A stretch of 64,000 nt of DNA, taken from positions 1 through 64,000 of the forward strand of contig JAVXUO010001430.1 of NCBI GenBank assembly GCA_033065855.1. The letters run 5' to 3'. The stretch comes from Escallonia rubra (lineage: Eukaryota; Streptophyta; Magnoliopsida; Escalloniales; Escalloniaceae). Under the pieces are notes generated by a model. It was not told the origin of the DNA, did no database searches, and worked only from the letters and a program-made list of their open reading frames with translations. Position numbers and translations under genes: made by a program. Positions within the stretch are counted from its first letter, which is position 1. The number at the start of each line of letters is the position of its first letter. Below, one piece after another: positions 46,476 through 59,918 of this stretch.

Positions 46476-48480
46476 AACCAATAGCCACCATAAATGCAAG
46501 CAGGAAGGCACATGGTGAATACACTATGACAGTCACTAATCCAATACTAGGTCCAGCCTGAGGGTCTAGAGTCAATGTCCGATCTTAGGGTCCTGTATAT
46601 TTCTCTCTGTAGAGTTCTCTAATATGGAATTCTATAATGAGAAAGTAAGATGTGAAATGAGTTTTGTTCTGGCTTTCTCTCTCTTTTTAAAAATGAATTC
46701 TCAAGTCCACTATTTTTAGGGGTTGAGAATGTGATGTCATCAAGTGACATGTGGGACTCATTGGAAGCAACACCTTAACGAGGGGGTCACGAATACCAGT
46801 GCTCTACAGACTGTCGAATCTAATATTTAATCAGCCTGCCTCGCACAGCTTCGCTATGACTGCTTAGAAAGACTGGCTCACAGGGTGCCGGGGCAGCTAG
46901 AAAGCTCTTTGATCTAACCACCAGTCAAAGCCCTTGTTGAGTCCAACAAGGGAATCGAGAGACGTAGAGAACCTGACAGCGGTGGGGGAAGGTCGCGTAT
47001 TGCAAGGTGGACCAGGTAGCCTTCCAGAGACCTGCTCCCGTCTCGGATTGACCTGGGAGCCATAGTCCCTAAGGATGCCGACAAAGAGCCTCCAGTATCG
47101 GAGTATGTAAACTAGTCTCGTAGACACCCTCGTGGAGATAGTGTCCCGGAGGAGTCGCTTATTCTACGGCTGAGTCTTTATCCCGGAGCATTAGAAGCAT
47201 GTTAAGGTTGTGTCCTAAAGGAGTAGCCTACCTGATAGATCGAGTAGTGTCGCGAAGGATTCACTTACCCAACACGCTGCAGTAGTGTCCCGGGGATTTG
47301 CCTACCGAACGGGCCAAAGTGGTGTCCTGGAGAAATCGCCTACCTAGCGATAAAGGGAGTCCTCATGGCAGAGCACTCGGAGCTCCCCGACGAAGATAGT
47401 GTCCTAGATGAGTTACCTATCCCTACAATGAGTCCTTGTGCCGGAACATTTCGGACGCGTCAAAGGTAGTTTTGCGTAGGATTCGCCTATCTAACAGGCA
47501 TAGATAGTGTCGTGGAGGAGCTGTCTCCTACCTGATAGGCAGAGGTAGTTCCCGGAGGACATGCCAAATTACATCGAGCTCCTTGATGTAATGTCTTGGA
47601 GGAGTCGTGTACCCTCAGGGATAATGCAGACTCGAGAGAGTGAGTCAAAGCATGTTCCATAACCAAGGCAAGATGTGCATCATATGTTGAATGGACCAAC
47701 ATCGGGGGTGTGACAGTGTGAAAGAGTGCTAGAGGCACGATTGTATAAGTGGCGAGGCGCATAGGTGCTAGGGGCACCCTCAATGGGGATGACGAAGGGG
47801 CATGATTGTTAAGTATTGTGCGGGAGTATATGGTACAACAACAATGCATGTGTGTGCCTGAATGAAGGAGTCTCGAGGGCACGTATATAAGGAGGCGACG
47901 CTCGCGTACGATCAAGCATTGTGGCACTCAGGTGCAGCGACTGGGCCACGTACAACAGAGATGGTGCTCTGGAGCCACGATAAAGTCATGGAGCATAGAG
48001 TTCCCAAGGGAGGAAAGACGAATAGGAAGTAAGGAGCCGTAAAGGAGATGAGATACCAAGGATATGAGCCCCTAAGGGGGGAAGGCAAGGGAAAGACTAC
48101 AAGGACAAAGAACCCCCAAAGGGCAAGGACGGAGGACCCTCAAGGCACTCGGACCAACCCTTAGGGGGGCAGGCTGACCGATAAGGGGGCGCAAGCCGAA
48201 TCTTAAAAAGGGGTTTTAGGCTTCAGCCTTAGTTGGGCAGTACACCGCCAACTCCGTTGCCTAAGGGAGGAGGCATGCCGAATCCAATACTTAGAATAGC
48301 TTTGGGTGATGGAGATGCAACACGCGACTTAGGGCGTGCGCCTGAAGTTGACTTAGATTGGTAACTTGAACTTTGAACTTTGAATATTTATTAACGTGTG
48401 GCTAATGTGGGTTCGCAAGAGTAATCAAATATACGTAACCAGAACGAGCTACCAACAACATGTATTTGAGAAGGGCTTAA
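46476..48480. repeat. Unassigned repeats, LTR-type debris
   Basis: No conserved protein is encoded. A run of G-rich, purine-rich sequence with short self-similar pieces extends from about 46890 to 48300. The minus-strand frame at 47487-47927 has no recognised domain. Confidence 0.4.
47140..47620. repeat. Diverged tandem motif 'gtgtcccggaggagtcgcctacc'-like
   Basis: About ten imperfect copies of a ~22 bp motif (core gtgtcccggaggagtcgcc), with variable spacing of roughly 35-80 bp, e.g. near 47141, 47210, 47248, 47287, 47321, 47399, 47506 and 47588. Confidence 0.6.
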
Positions 48481-48822
48481 TTGCATTTCTCCATATTTAT
48501 TTTCGTTCCAATTATTCTCCTTATTGGAAATAGTTTGTTAAAAATGTTTTAAAAACCAAATAAGGCGTTAGCAGATGCACGTGTTTTCTGGAAAAAAAGA
48601 AACATTAGAAATATTAATCTCCATCTTCAAGCCTAAAGCTTGAAACAAGTTCTTGAACTGAGCTGATTTCAAGCAAGCTAACTTTAGGAATTGAACTAAC
48701 CTTTCTTCGAAACCACCTCCCGCTTTTCCGATCGGCCACTCGCCAGTCTTAAGTGGAACTTTCTGTTGTGCCCATCTTGTCCCTATTTTCGTTGTGGTGA
48801 ATTACCGAGTTATGCCCTTCAA

Positions 48823-48828
48823 TATAAA
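48823..48828 (+). promoter_or_regulatory. TATA box of the NHX gene
   Basis: TATAAA inside 'caatataaactctcgc' precedes a pyrimidine/purine leader at the right distance for a start near 48855. Motif and position only. Confidence 0.5.
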
Positions 48829-48854
48829 CTCTCGCTTCTCCCATTTTCATACTC

Positions 48855-50245
48855 CCCAGCAAAACCAGGAGAAGAACCCTAGTCCTTGAAACTGAAACCC
48901 AGAGGGAGCAACTTCCACTGCCGCCGGTCTTCGTCGCCGACAGCAGATCACTGGCGACGACGCTTGCCACCTGATGTACGTCTTCTTCTTACCTCAATTT
49001 CTGAATTTCTTCCATTGTTTCTTTATTAGAATCGAATCTCCTTCTTCTTCTTCTTCTTCTTCTTTGATCCACAGACTACATGGTGTCTGTTTTTATGGGG
49101 AAATTAAAAGAGATCCCTCTGATTCGTCGGGCTAACTCATGTAAATTCAGTTTTTATCAGATCACAGTTCGAGGTTGATCATTCAGTCGATGCTAAGAGA
49201 AAAGGATGAGAACATAAAACTTTGGTAATTTTGTGGGTGGGTGGGAGGTGTGGGCGGGAGGTCGTTTGGGCGAGGCTGGAGTTTGTGCTACAGGTACTCT
49301 GCCCCCTGTTATAATCTTGCTTCCAGGTTCAAACTTGTACAACTATATATGGTGTTTTTACCAGGAAAAAAATCACAAAAGACAAACAGAATAAAAACAG
49401 TGAACTTGTGTTCCAGATAATTCCATGTTCCCTTATCAACAGAAAACTTTCTCGTAGGTGGTTTGTTTTGGTATGGAGTTCATTACTTGATTTCTTGAGT
49501 TATTTTGGGGTATTCGAACATCAAGTGTAACTCAAAGGACGTGGATAGAGAGTTTAAGGTTTCCGAACATGAAGTGCAAATTAAAGGACACGGACAAGGT
49601 CAATTCTACTTGGTTGATGTCGGGTGTCCAAACATGAATGTACCACTTGCCTGAATTCCAAAACGGAGAAGAACCAAGGAATCCTCAATAAACACTTAGA
49701 AGTGTGCATTCTTCATTGCAAAGTGAAGTGCAACTGAAAAGACACAGATAGAGAGTTTGAGACCATCTTTGTCTTCAGATAGTAACCAGGGTCACTACTT
49801 TTTTTGTAAGAGTTTATGTTGACGTACGCACTTGGCTATTTGACATACAAGGAAACTATTGTTTCACTTAGTTCTAAATAGTTGACAATCTTTAGAAAGT
49901 TGCACCAATAAGTTGTTACAATTTCTCTTAACAAACAGCCGGCTGGCTTATAGCTTCTCATGGTATTTTGGTCAATGTATAGCAAACAACAGCTTTTCAG
50001 CATACTGTAACAAATGATCCCAATGTGATTATTGACAAAAAACTTGTTCCTGAAAAGTTGCAAACAAACAGTAGGCAGTAGCTTTCCAAATGATCTGCTT
50101 AGAAAGAATCTGATCAATAAGCTGCTTCTGCTTTAAGTTGAAGCTGCCACAAACAGGGAGAGTAGAGACGAGGAAGGCCGGAGCAAGGAGAAGACGAAAG
50201 TAAATTGAACTCAGGGGACGTTGAATCAGATCAAGAAAGAGGAGA
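48855..50245 (+). other. 5' leader of the NHX gene with intron
   Basis: A first leader exon probably ends near 48975 (donor at ctgat/gtacgt). A roughly 1.1 kb intron follows, with a (CTT)n run at 49041-49063. A second leader piece probably starts near 50138, after 'ctgctttaag', and runs into the start codon at 50246. Confidence 0.42.
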
Positions 50246-53200
50246 ATGGAGGAGGTGCTGCAGATATCTCCAGCGGATCATGATCCACGAGGGAGTCCAG
50301 GGAAGGAGCAACAAGCAGCAGGAGTGGGAATACTGCTACAGATCATGATGCTCGTCCTCTCTTTTGTCCTCGGCCATGTGCTACGTCGTCACCGCTTCTA
50401 TTACCTTCCTGAAGCAAGTGCCTCTCTTTTGATTGGTAATGGTACCTTCTTTTTCCCTTGCAAATTGAAATTATCTCCTCTACTATTTACTACTATCACT
50501 ATGTATGTTTGATGTAATTATCTCTATAAATACTTGTTTGTTTGACTTTCGGTTATTCAGGATTAATCGTCGGCGGCCTTGCAAACATTTCAGATACCGA
50601 GACTAATATTAGGTTTGTATTTTTATACCCAGACTAATATTACAAACTTACAATCCCCCCATGAGGAGTTTAACACACTCTCTCTCTCCCTCTCCTGCAG
50701 GACGTGGTTCAATTTCCATGAGGAGTTTTTCTTCCTCTTTCTCTTGCCTCCAATCATATTATATCCTTTTTTTGCTCTCGATACTGATTGTTGCCTTCTT
50801 CTTATGCAATAGATATGCATATTTTCTTAAGGTTTATTGAACAATTGTTTTGTCTTGACCTTTTTGTGTTTACTCAGTCAGGGTTCAGTTTATCACCTGT
50901 AAGTTCTTATCATCTTCAATTATCTAGTTTGATCATAAACGTCTTCTTTTTTGCATCTGATACAAATGCAATTTTCAGAAACCATTCTTTTCAAACTTTG
51001 GAGCCATTGTCACATTTGCTATTCTTGGAACTTTTATAGCTTCCATCGTTACAGGTGTTCTGGTGTGAGTATCACTTCTTCTTGATTAATTTTTAATTTC
51101 TATAAACATTCCCATTTCTTCTTGTGCTCAGTATGCTCATTTTATTCATGTCTTGTGCTCTAGTTACCTCGGTGGTGTGCTGTATCTGATGTACAGACTC
51201 CCTTTTGTTGAATGCCTGATGTTTGGAGCTCTTATATCAGCAACGGACCCTGTTACTGTTCTGTCCATATTTCAGGTGTGCTATTAACACCTCTGACTCT
51301 TTTACCACGCTCATGTCAAATAAGGTTGAGGAAAGGCATCATAGACAAACAAGTCAAGTGTCTGACTAACAACTTTCCTCAATTTTCCCTCATTCAAGTG
51401 CCGTGATTGGGCGCTAAGGTCCTTTCTTCTTCTCTTTAGGATTCCCGGCATCTGCTTTTGATCAAGTGTTGCTCCTCTTACCTGAAATGAACCCATGCGC
51501 CTCTTGCTGCTAAGGCCTCATTGGCAATGCTGTTAAAAACACCTTACATACTTCTGGAAATTGCTTTGAAGGCCAAATTACTAGAGACCTCCAAGAATTA
51601 GTTCTGACTTGAAGATAGTCCAATTTAAGACTTCGGAAGTTTATGTTAGTTTGAAGTTGCGTCTGTCTCATTTTTTGGGCTGGATGTGCCGAAGTGACCC
51701 AGGAGTCTTAGTTTGTCCTCACTATTAAGTATAAGGCTTGTGATGTCAGTGGATAAGGGGAAGCTTAAGAAGGATAGGAGGGAAGCAAAACGAAGCCAAA
51801 GTGACACAAGGTCATAGATACAAGTTTATAATTGATCAACTTATCAAAATCTGAATTCTGTAGTACAATTTTCCTTCCAGAATTTTATATTACATGAGTG
51901 GACTCTTGATGCTTATATCTCTACGTGTATGGACTCTGAGACCCTCCTTGTGAGATGGGTGAGAAAGAATATGTGAGTAGACTTCTGTTTTCACAAGTAA
52001 GGAATATAAACAGTCTTAGATGCATATATCTTTAAATATATAGAATTTGAGACGCATGCAGCCCTTATGGTAGATCTTTGGAGTATGTTTATGGATACAT
52101 CTTGTTGGTTGTGCGTTGCTGCCGTGTTGGCGCCACGAGAGGAACCTATGCACCGTCTGCTGTGAAGGCCGCATTGTCATTGCTGTTAAAAACATCTCAC
52201 ATAACTTTTGGAAATTGTCTTGAAGGCCAACCTTAATGGAGACCTCCAAAAATTTGTTTTGACTTGAAGATAATCCATTTTAGGTTTCTGAAGTTTATGT
52301 TACTTTAATGTTATACGTCTATGTCTCATTTTTGCTTGATGTGCCACAGTAAAGTTCCAGGAGTCTTAGTTTGTCATCATTATCATGTATAAGGGTTGTG
52401 ATGTGGGTGGACAAGAGGAAGCAAGGAAAATATTATAACTCAGGGACTCAGCTAACATAAAGAGGATAAGAGGGAGCAACGCTAAGCCAAAATAACAAAA
52501 TATCGTAGATAAAAGTTTATCATTGATCAACATATCCAAATCTCAATTCTGTGTTATAACTTTCCTTCCAGAATTCTATTACATGATTAGACTCCTGATG
52601 CATATATCTCTACGTGCATAGAATCTGAGACCCTCCTTGTGCAATGCGTCAGTTCGTTTTGGTCCCAAGTCTTAGTTTCCATATGAGTGATGTCTAAGCT
52701 TGTGCAGTATTTTGTGGGATGATCATACTGGTTAAGCTTTTTAGTGAAATGTGTGATACTTTATTCTTCTAAACGTAATTCTCAAGAATTCCACTGTGGC
52801 GCCTAAGCTCATTGGCGTCTAGGTGTGGGGCCCGTGCATCAAGTTCTTTTCCCATTTTTCCCCTCTCCTCTATTTTTCACTCTTTAACCAGAGTGGTTTG
52901 ATATTCAATATTTCAACCAACTATCATGTTCAACCAATCAATCAATCTATATTCCTTAGGCCTGGCAACTAATTGAAAGATCCCGGAACACTATTCTCTG
53001 CTACTTTTTCAGCCAAAGCAGTGAATTTTCTTTTTTCTTTCCCAATTCATTTCTCTTCATTCACCATGGCCCAGTTAGTTTGATGACGTGTCTTATACCT
53101 CTAGCTGATTCTACAATTGTCTTCATGTTTCTAGAAAATACTAGACCACAATTGGATTTAACACTCTTACATCACTCTACTGCCGATCTTTTTTGGATTG

Positions 53201-56200
53201 GTAAGGCTAATGAAGCTTTTGCAGCTGAATTTGCTTCAGTTCATGAGGATGCCAGTGATGGAGAGAGTATAAAATCTGTTCTTGTACATTGTTATTGGCG
53301 AGTGATCTACGACTTCTTGGAGAGGGAGTGATGATGTGTGCTATTCAGGTTCTTCGACATTCATTAGATTATACCAGAGTCATTATGCTTATTATGGCGT
53401 GGTTAGTCCTAATTTCAATAGAAAGTGGAGAAAAATAAATCCTTGCATTCCGTATGTTTATGTAACCCAAAAATCCATGGAGTTGCGCCCATTTTTATGA
53501 GATTTCCAGCTATTAACACTTAGCTGATGCCAATAATGGTTCAAGATTTGTTTATCCCACACAACTGGCCAATTTTGAATAATATCCTATCAAACTGGTG
53601 GTTCCAAGCACATTTGAAGCAAAGATAGTCATTCCTTTGACTATATAGGGACGGGGACTTGCTTGTTGAATTAGAACATTAGAGGTAGGCTAGATAATAT
53701 TCTTTGTAAGGTTTGGAATGATCGTGTGCTTTGCATCATTTGACTTGCTTGTTTAATAAGGTATTAAGGAGTAAAAGGACACTTCCGAGTAGAGAAGTAA
53801 ATGAGATATTCAAAGTTGCAGTATTTATGGGCATTACACGTGTGAGTCGTATCCTGAAGCTTTAGGAGAGACAAATTGAGTATTAGGCATGACCGTTCTG
53901 AGTAATTGGAATTGCTGAATGTATGATTGTAACAACTATGACTGGGAGATGATTGGTGGAAGCACTCTTGATTTGGCCGACTACCTCTCTTTTCCGATCC
54001 CTAGTGACATTGTGAAGTCTTTTCTGTAACAACTACAGAAATGCTTCTTATTTTTATAAATAACATATCTACCATTTGATAGCTTGTGCATTATCTCCTG
54101 TTGATGCTTAGTGAATCCGTGAGTGACACGTACTTGATGTGAACATATGTAGGAGCTTGGCACAGACACGAATCTTTATGCCTTGGTCTTTGGAGAGTCA
54201 GTTTTAAATGATGCAGTAAGTTTCTGTTGTTTTCTCAATATTTCTTCTGTTTATGTTGAGGATACTTGTTGCTGAGATGGAGTATTATCCTTTTGTATGT
54301 CTTGCTATGTGAAGATGGCAATTTCCCTCTACAGGTTAGTCAAACTTGCCCCTTGCGTGTTATTATCATAACATGTCAGAAGCATGTTTCTAATACATTC
54401 AGTTCAATTTTTATAGGACAATGTCATTGGTTAAGAGCCATGCATCATCTGAGCAAAATTTCTTTATGGTCGTGTTCAGATTTCTTGAGACCTTTGTTGG
54501 CTCAATGTCAACAGGTTAATTCTAACACACCTTTCTTCAAGCAATCACAGAATTTCCATATTTTTTTCATGGATGGCTAGAAATGTTAGGCATTTAATTT
54601 TCCGCTTTAGTGATGCTACAAAAGAGCAAAGGTTTCATAAAACAGTCACGTCCCTTTTACGATCTGTCTTTTAGGGGGGCACTAATGTCACACCCTTTCT
54701 AAAGGATAAAGCTAACAGGAAAAAGTAAAATCCCAACTCTCTCTCTTTCCTGTTTTCCCTTCTGTCCCTCCCTCTCTAAATCAACGTCATCACCATCTCA
54801 GATCTCAATTAAGGTGAACAGTGAGGCAGCCCTGCCAGTTTGAGAATGGAAAGGGATGCAACTGAGTCTTAGGGCGAGGGGGAGTTTGGCTGGCCACTGA
54901 GAATGATTGTTTTAAACGACGTCACAATAACATCGTGAATGGCGCCATTCCAGTGTTCACTTGTTTAAGGGAGCAAGTGGGTTCGCTATTATGGAGGCAG
55001 AAACCTTCGGCTTCTGAGGGAAAGCTCGGGTCGAGCTTCGTTGTATGGCTGAGGTGGGTTTAATCACCCTCCGTCTGTCTCTTCTGTTTTGGACTTGAGT
55101 TGCAGGGGTCTATGTGGTGGGTTTTCAGTGATTAAAAGTGAGTTTGATGTAAAGAATTCAAAGGTTTCATGAAATGTGATGTTTGCTTGAAAAAAACGTT
55201 GCAAAATGAAGCAAAGTTTAGATTGCTTTTGGGGCGTGGTTAATTTTGAACTTTGAGGATTCGTGTTGTGGCAAAAGGTAAAATATCGACACCCTTGATA
55301 CGACCCCTTTGACCACTTAATGCAACTCTCTCTCTCTCTCTCTCTCGCACACACACACACACCCACACACACCCACACCCACACCCACACCCACACCCAT
55401 TCTTTTGATTGTTTGTTGCCAAAATTTAGTTCTTATTAGTGGCACAGCTTCATGGAAAATAAAGACCATCAGGTTGTCTGAGTTTATTATTGATCCGAAA
55501 GTACTTGTTAATCCTACTTTTAGATGATGATACTGACTCTTTGCTTCATAAAAATAATGCCATTTCTCATGTGTTCTATTGTTTGCTTGGTATCCATTTC
55601 ATTGGTCTTGTACTTTTTTCTCTTCTATGGGTGATTGACTAACAATTTTTTCTCTTGTTGCTCTGCAGGCGTTGGAGTTGGCTTTACATCTGCTTTGATA
55701 TCCTTTTGATGTGATGTTACTCTTTGGCTTTAACTTTCCTTCGTGTGTGATCTCTCTCTCTCTCTCAGGATATATGTGAAGCCTTAACTGCCAGAACCTT
55801 TTTAAGTATGCAGGTTTAGATATCGAGAAGTACGTACTGCCACATATTTATTATGGTCAATTAACATTTTGTTCCTAATCTTGAAGTTTCCCTGATCAAG
55901 ATATTTTCTTAATCCTGCTCAGTCTTCAGAACTTGGAGTGCTGTCTTTTTGTTCTTTTCCCATACTTCTCGTAAGCTATTTAGTTTTGCCATGTTGTTTT
56001 AGTTGCTCTTTTTATTCCACTGTGTTCTATAATGTACAATTTCAATTTCAGATACATGCTAGCAGAAGGACTTGGCCTCTCTGGTATCGTATCAATATTG
56101 TTCACTGGAATTGTAAGTGATTATACGTGGTTGTATTCTACAGATTTCTCCTTTCATAATTGAGAAGCATTCTAACGGAAAAAAGCATGATGCTTTTGCT

Positions 56201-59200
56201 TAGGTTATGAAGCACTATACATTCTCAAACTTGTCAGACAATTCTCAGCGATTCGTATCTGCTTTTTTTCATTTGATATCATCATTGGCTGAGACATTCG
56301 TGTAAGGGAGTATCCTTGCATTTATCATGTAAAAGGAATGACGTGTCTCCTTGGTGTTATTATGGTTTTTACTATTGCTAATTTTCTATTTGGTTGTTGC
56401 AGATTCATATACATGGGATTTGATATTGCCATGGAACAGCATAGCTGGTCCCACGTCGGATTTATCTTTTTCTCAATCGTATCCTTGATCGCTTTTTAGA
56501 TTCAAACATGACTAATTAATTGTCTGGTCAAATGTTATCATTTCTTAACTTGCGCCATTATTATCCCAGTTATTTATTGGAGTTGCGAGGTAAGGTTAAT
56601 CAATCTCAACTCATAAACAGTAATTATAGAATTTAACTTCTACTTTGTATCCTTTTTAGCTATCTTAAGCCAGTTTTCTTTTTTGAAGGGCGGCAAATGT
56701 CTTTTCTTGTGCTTATTTGGTGAATTTGGTTCGACCTGCACACCGGCAAGTACCTTTGAAGCATCAGAAAGCACTTTGGTACAGTGGTAAGCGAATGATA
56801 ATTATTGGTCGATTTGAGTTGCTTCTTTCAAAATGTTGCTGAGATTCACGAGTGATACTCATGATTAGGACTTCGAGGTGCTATGGCTTTCGCCCTTGCC
56901 CTGCAATCAGTTCATGATCTTCCCGAAGGGCATGGGAAGACAATATTCTCTGCAACAACTGCTATAGTTGTTTTGACGGTAATCAAATTTCTTTTTTGCT
57001 CCTTACATAAAGTGCGTGTAACTGACTATGCACTTGGTGAACTAGAGGCAAGCGATAAAGGATAAAGCCCTTACTGCTAAAAGTTTCCAGTGGATGCATC
57101 ACAGGGTTTTGTCTTGTCTTTAGTTGAATCACTAAAATGCTAATTAACAGCTAGGGCATATAATTACATACAATACAATAGATGATGTTACCAAGAGTGA
57201 GCAGGAGAAAGGGGAAAGAAGCAGGAATGGGGAGGAAGAAACACGGCCAAAGGCCATTAAACTGGAAACTTTCTGTCTTTAAAGAGCTGAACATAGTTCC
57301 AGATAAACCCTAATTTGGCTAAATGACCAAGGTAGCCATAATATGTAAAACAACTAAAAGAACGTAATTCTAATGATGGCTAAGTAACACCAATAAAAAA
57401 TTATATCAACAGATAGATCGGAGTTATAGTCCAGCGGTGAGGGCCTCTTCCTTCTCTTTGCAAGGTCACAAGTTCGACTCTCATGAGGGGCAGGATGTCT
57501 AGGTAAGGATGGGGAGAGCTACCCCCAGTTGGATCACCCAGACATCCGAAGGACCAAAAGAAATACATCAACAAATTTTTACCTACAGATATTGTTTAAA
57601 TGCAAAAATGTACAAAATCTTGATTTTCAAGATGTCTTGTATACCCATCCATCACTAATTGATAGATGGAGGCTATTGAGCATGAATGCAATTACCGACA
57701 GATTGCAATTAGCCAAAGGGCAAAGCAAGGAACTGCGGAAGAGAGTTACAAGATAAAGTAGGGGTCGAGTTTTTGAAAACACGCGGTGAAAGATGTAATA
57801 CAAAAATGTGATCTCTCCTTACTACATTACTTGGAAAAAGTTAGTATTTTAGTCTAGGTAGCACGGACACAGACACAGACACCGCGTCCGACATCGACAC
57901 CGACTGGGAACATTGGACATCACAATTTCTAAAAAAATAGATTTTGGACAAAGCATGTCACAACTGAATTTTTTAATATATTTTCTATTATACGAGAGAG
58001 AGTGTGTGTGTATAAGAAAAATAAACATCAATTGGAGCAACTGAATTTCGTTGAAAATGGATGAGAAAGAAAGACAGTAACATGAAATAGTCTCAACAGT
58101 AATAAGAAAGAAGGATAAAGCTATGGGACCAAAGACGCGAATGAGAGATCTTATATAGCCAGATTGGTCTCTGAATGAGGTCGGAGATGTTGATTTACCT
58201 TCTTCTGGATTGATAAGCTTGGATGCTTTCGGTAACAAAAAAGATGGACAAGAGAAAGAGCTGAGAGAGAAAAAAGAAGGGTATCTTTGGTCGGCGAGAA
58301 GCTCTGTTGTCTGACTGCTTCGTCTTCTTTTCTCTTGGTTAGATAGACAACGCCGCATAGTAGAAGACTCCGAAGACAAAAGGTTTGGGTCGATAGGATT
58401 TGGCATAAAAGTTCATTTCTAAAAAAGTCCCGAATTTGTCAATTATTAGACACTGACCTCAATTTTTTTTTTAAATACTGTGTTTGAGCCCCATACGTAT
58501 GTACACTTCTTTAATAGGTTTCCTACACGGTGTCCGATAATTTAAAACAAATAAATAATATCGGACACGTGTTCGGAGGTGTCGGACACCATATGATGTG
58601 TCGGTGCTTCCTAGATTTTAGTTTAAGTCATTCTTTGATTGCTCAGTTCTATCGTGAAACTCGTAAAAAGTTGAAGGAAACAACCATAAAATGTTGTATA
58701 AGGATGTTTTTAAGTTACTATATGTTTTAAAAGCTTAGGCTTATTAGGCCCGACATGTATATCGTCACGTGCAAGCTTTTATTGCCTGTGGAGAGTCAAA
58801 TAAACAAGAGAGTAATCAAGTTGCACCACCACTAAGTGTACATAGGGCCAAATGCGATTAAGAAGAATTGAACGTAAGACCTTGCACAACTAGAGCTCTG
58901 ATACCATGTTAAATTACCATATGTTAGAGAATGGACCCAACAATATTATCATGCTTAATAGAGGTCATACAAAGCTGTCATTTCAAATATGTTTTTGTTT
59001 TTGTTTCCTTTGGAAAGGAGATAGAAACAATGAGTTTCGCACATATTTGGACAATTGGGAGCTTAGTTACACGAAGCGCAGACGGGGGAACATTAGCACT
59101 TGGATTGAATCTAAGGTTGGGAGCGGCTTGAATAAATAAATGCGTTTGAGTATCACCATTTGTTTAAATTTTTTTACGCGAATTATCGTGTGAACACTTT

Positions 59201-59882
59201 TTTCCTTGAAAATACCGTAAGTAAAGGTGAATTGTCACTTTGTACTTGTCACATCAAGTGGCTACCAGCTACTTGCCTTTGAAAATAACAAAGGTAAAAG
59301 CGGTAAAAGCAGTTCTGATGCTGTTGGTCCTTTCTTGAGATATTTTTAGGTGGCACATCTCCTAGCTGATAGGGTTAGACGTGGGGCCAAAAATGTATTA
59401 GAGAGAGAGAGAGAGAGCAAGAGAGAGAGCATTTACAAGCTTTGTTCTTTGGATAAAGGTAGTGAGCGATGGACAAGGAGGCTTAAAGGACTTGAAAAAA
59501 GAGTGAAATAAGGATTCAGTACTCTCTCAGTTGTTCCATGCATCTCTGTCTAGCTGACAGGATCGAGTACCCATGTTAGGTTGGGAGATAATCCCATGGA
59601 ACTCCTAACTTGGGATCGCAAAAGTGAGTTTCCCGCTAAAGTTGGGAGACCGAGGTAGATATATACGTTGACTCAAAATATGACCCCATTTTAAATGTAA
59701 TATATATAGGGAGTTGATCCGTTGATAGTGCTAGCAACTTAACCCAACCCAAGTTGCTAGCGCGATCTGGCCGTCCACGGGCGAGAATGGACGGCCAAAT
59801 CGCGCGCCACAACAGCAATTTTTTTCACTGTCCGCTACATTATAGCGCTAGCAAGTTGCTAGTGCTATCAACGGATCAGCTC

Positions 59883-59918
<36 letters not shown>

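Noticed and set aside
53080..53331. 83-codon open frame in NHX intron 6
   Set aside because: No recognised family; it does not fit between the conserved NHX exons 6 and 7.
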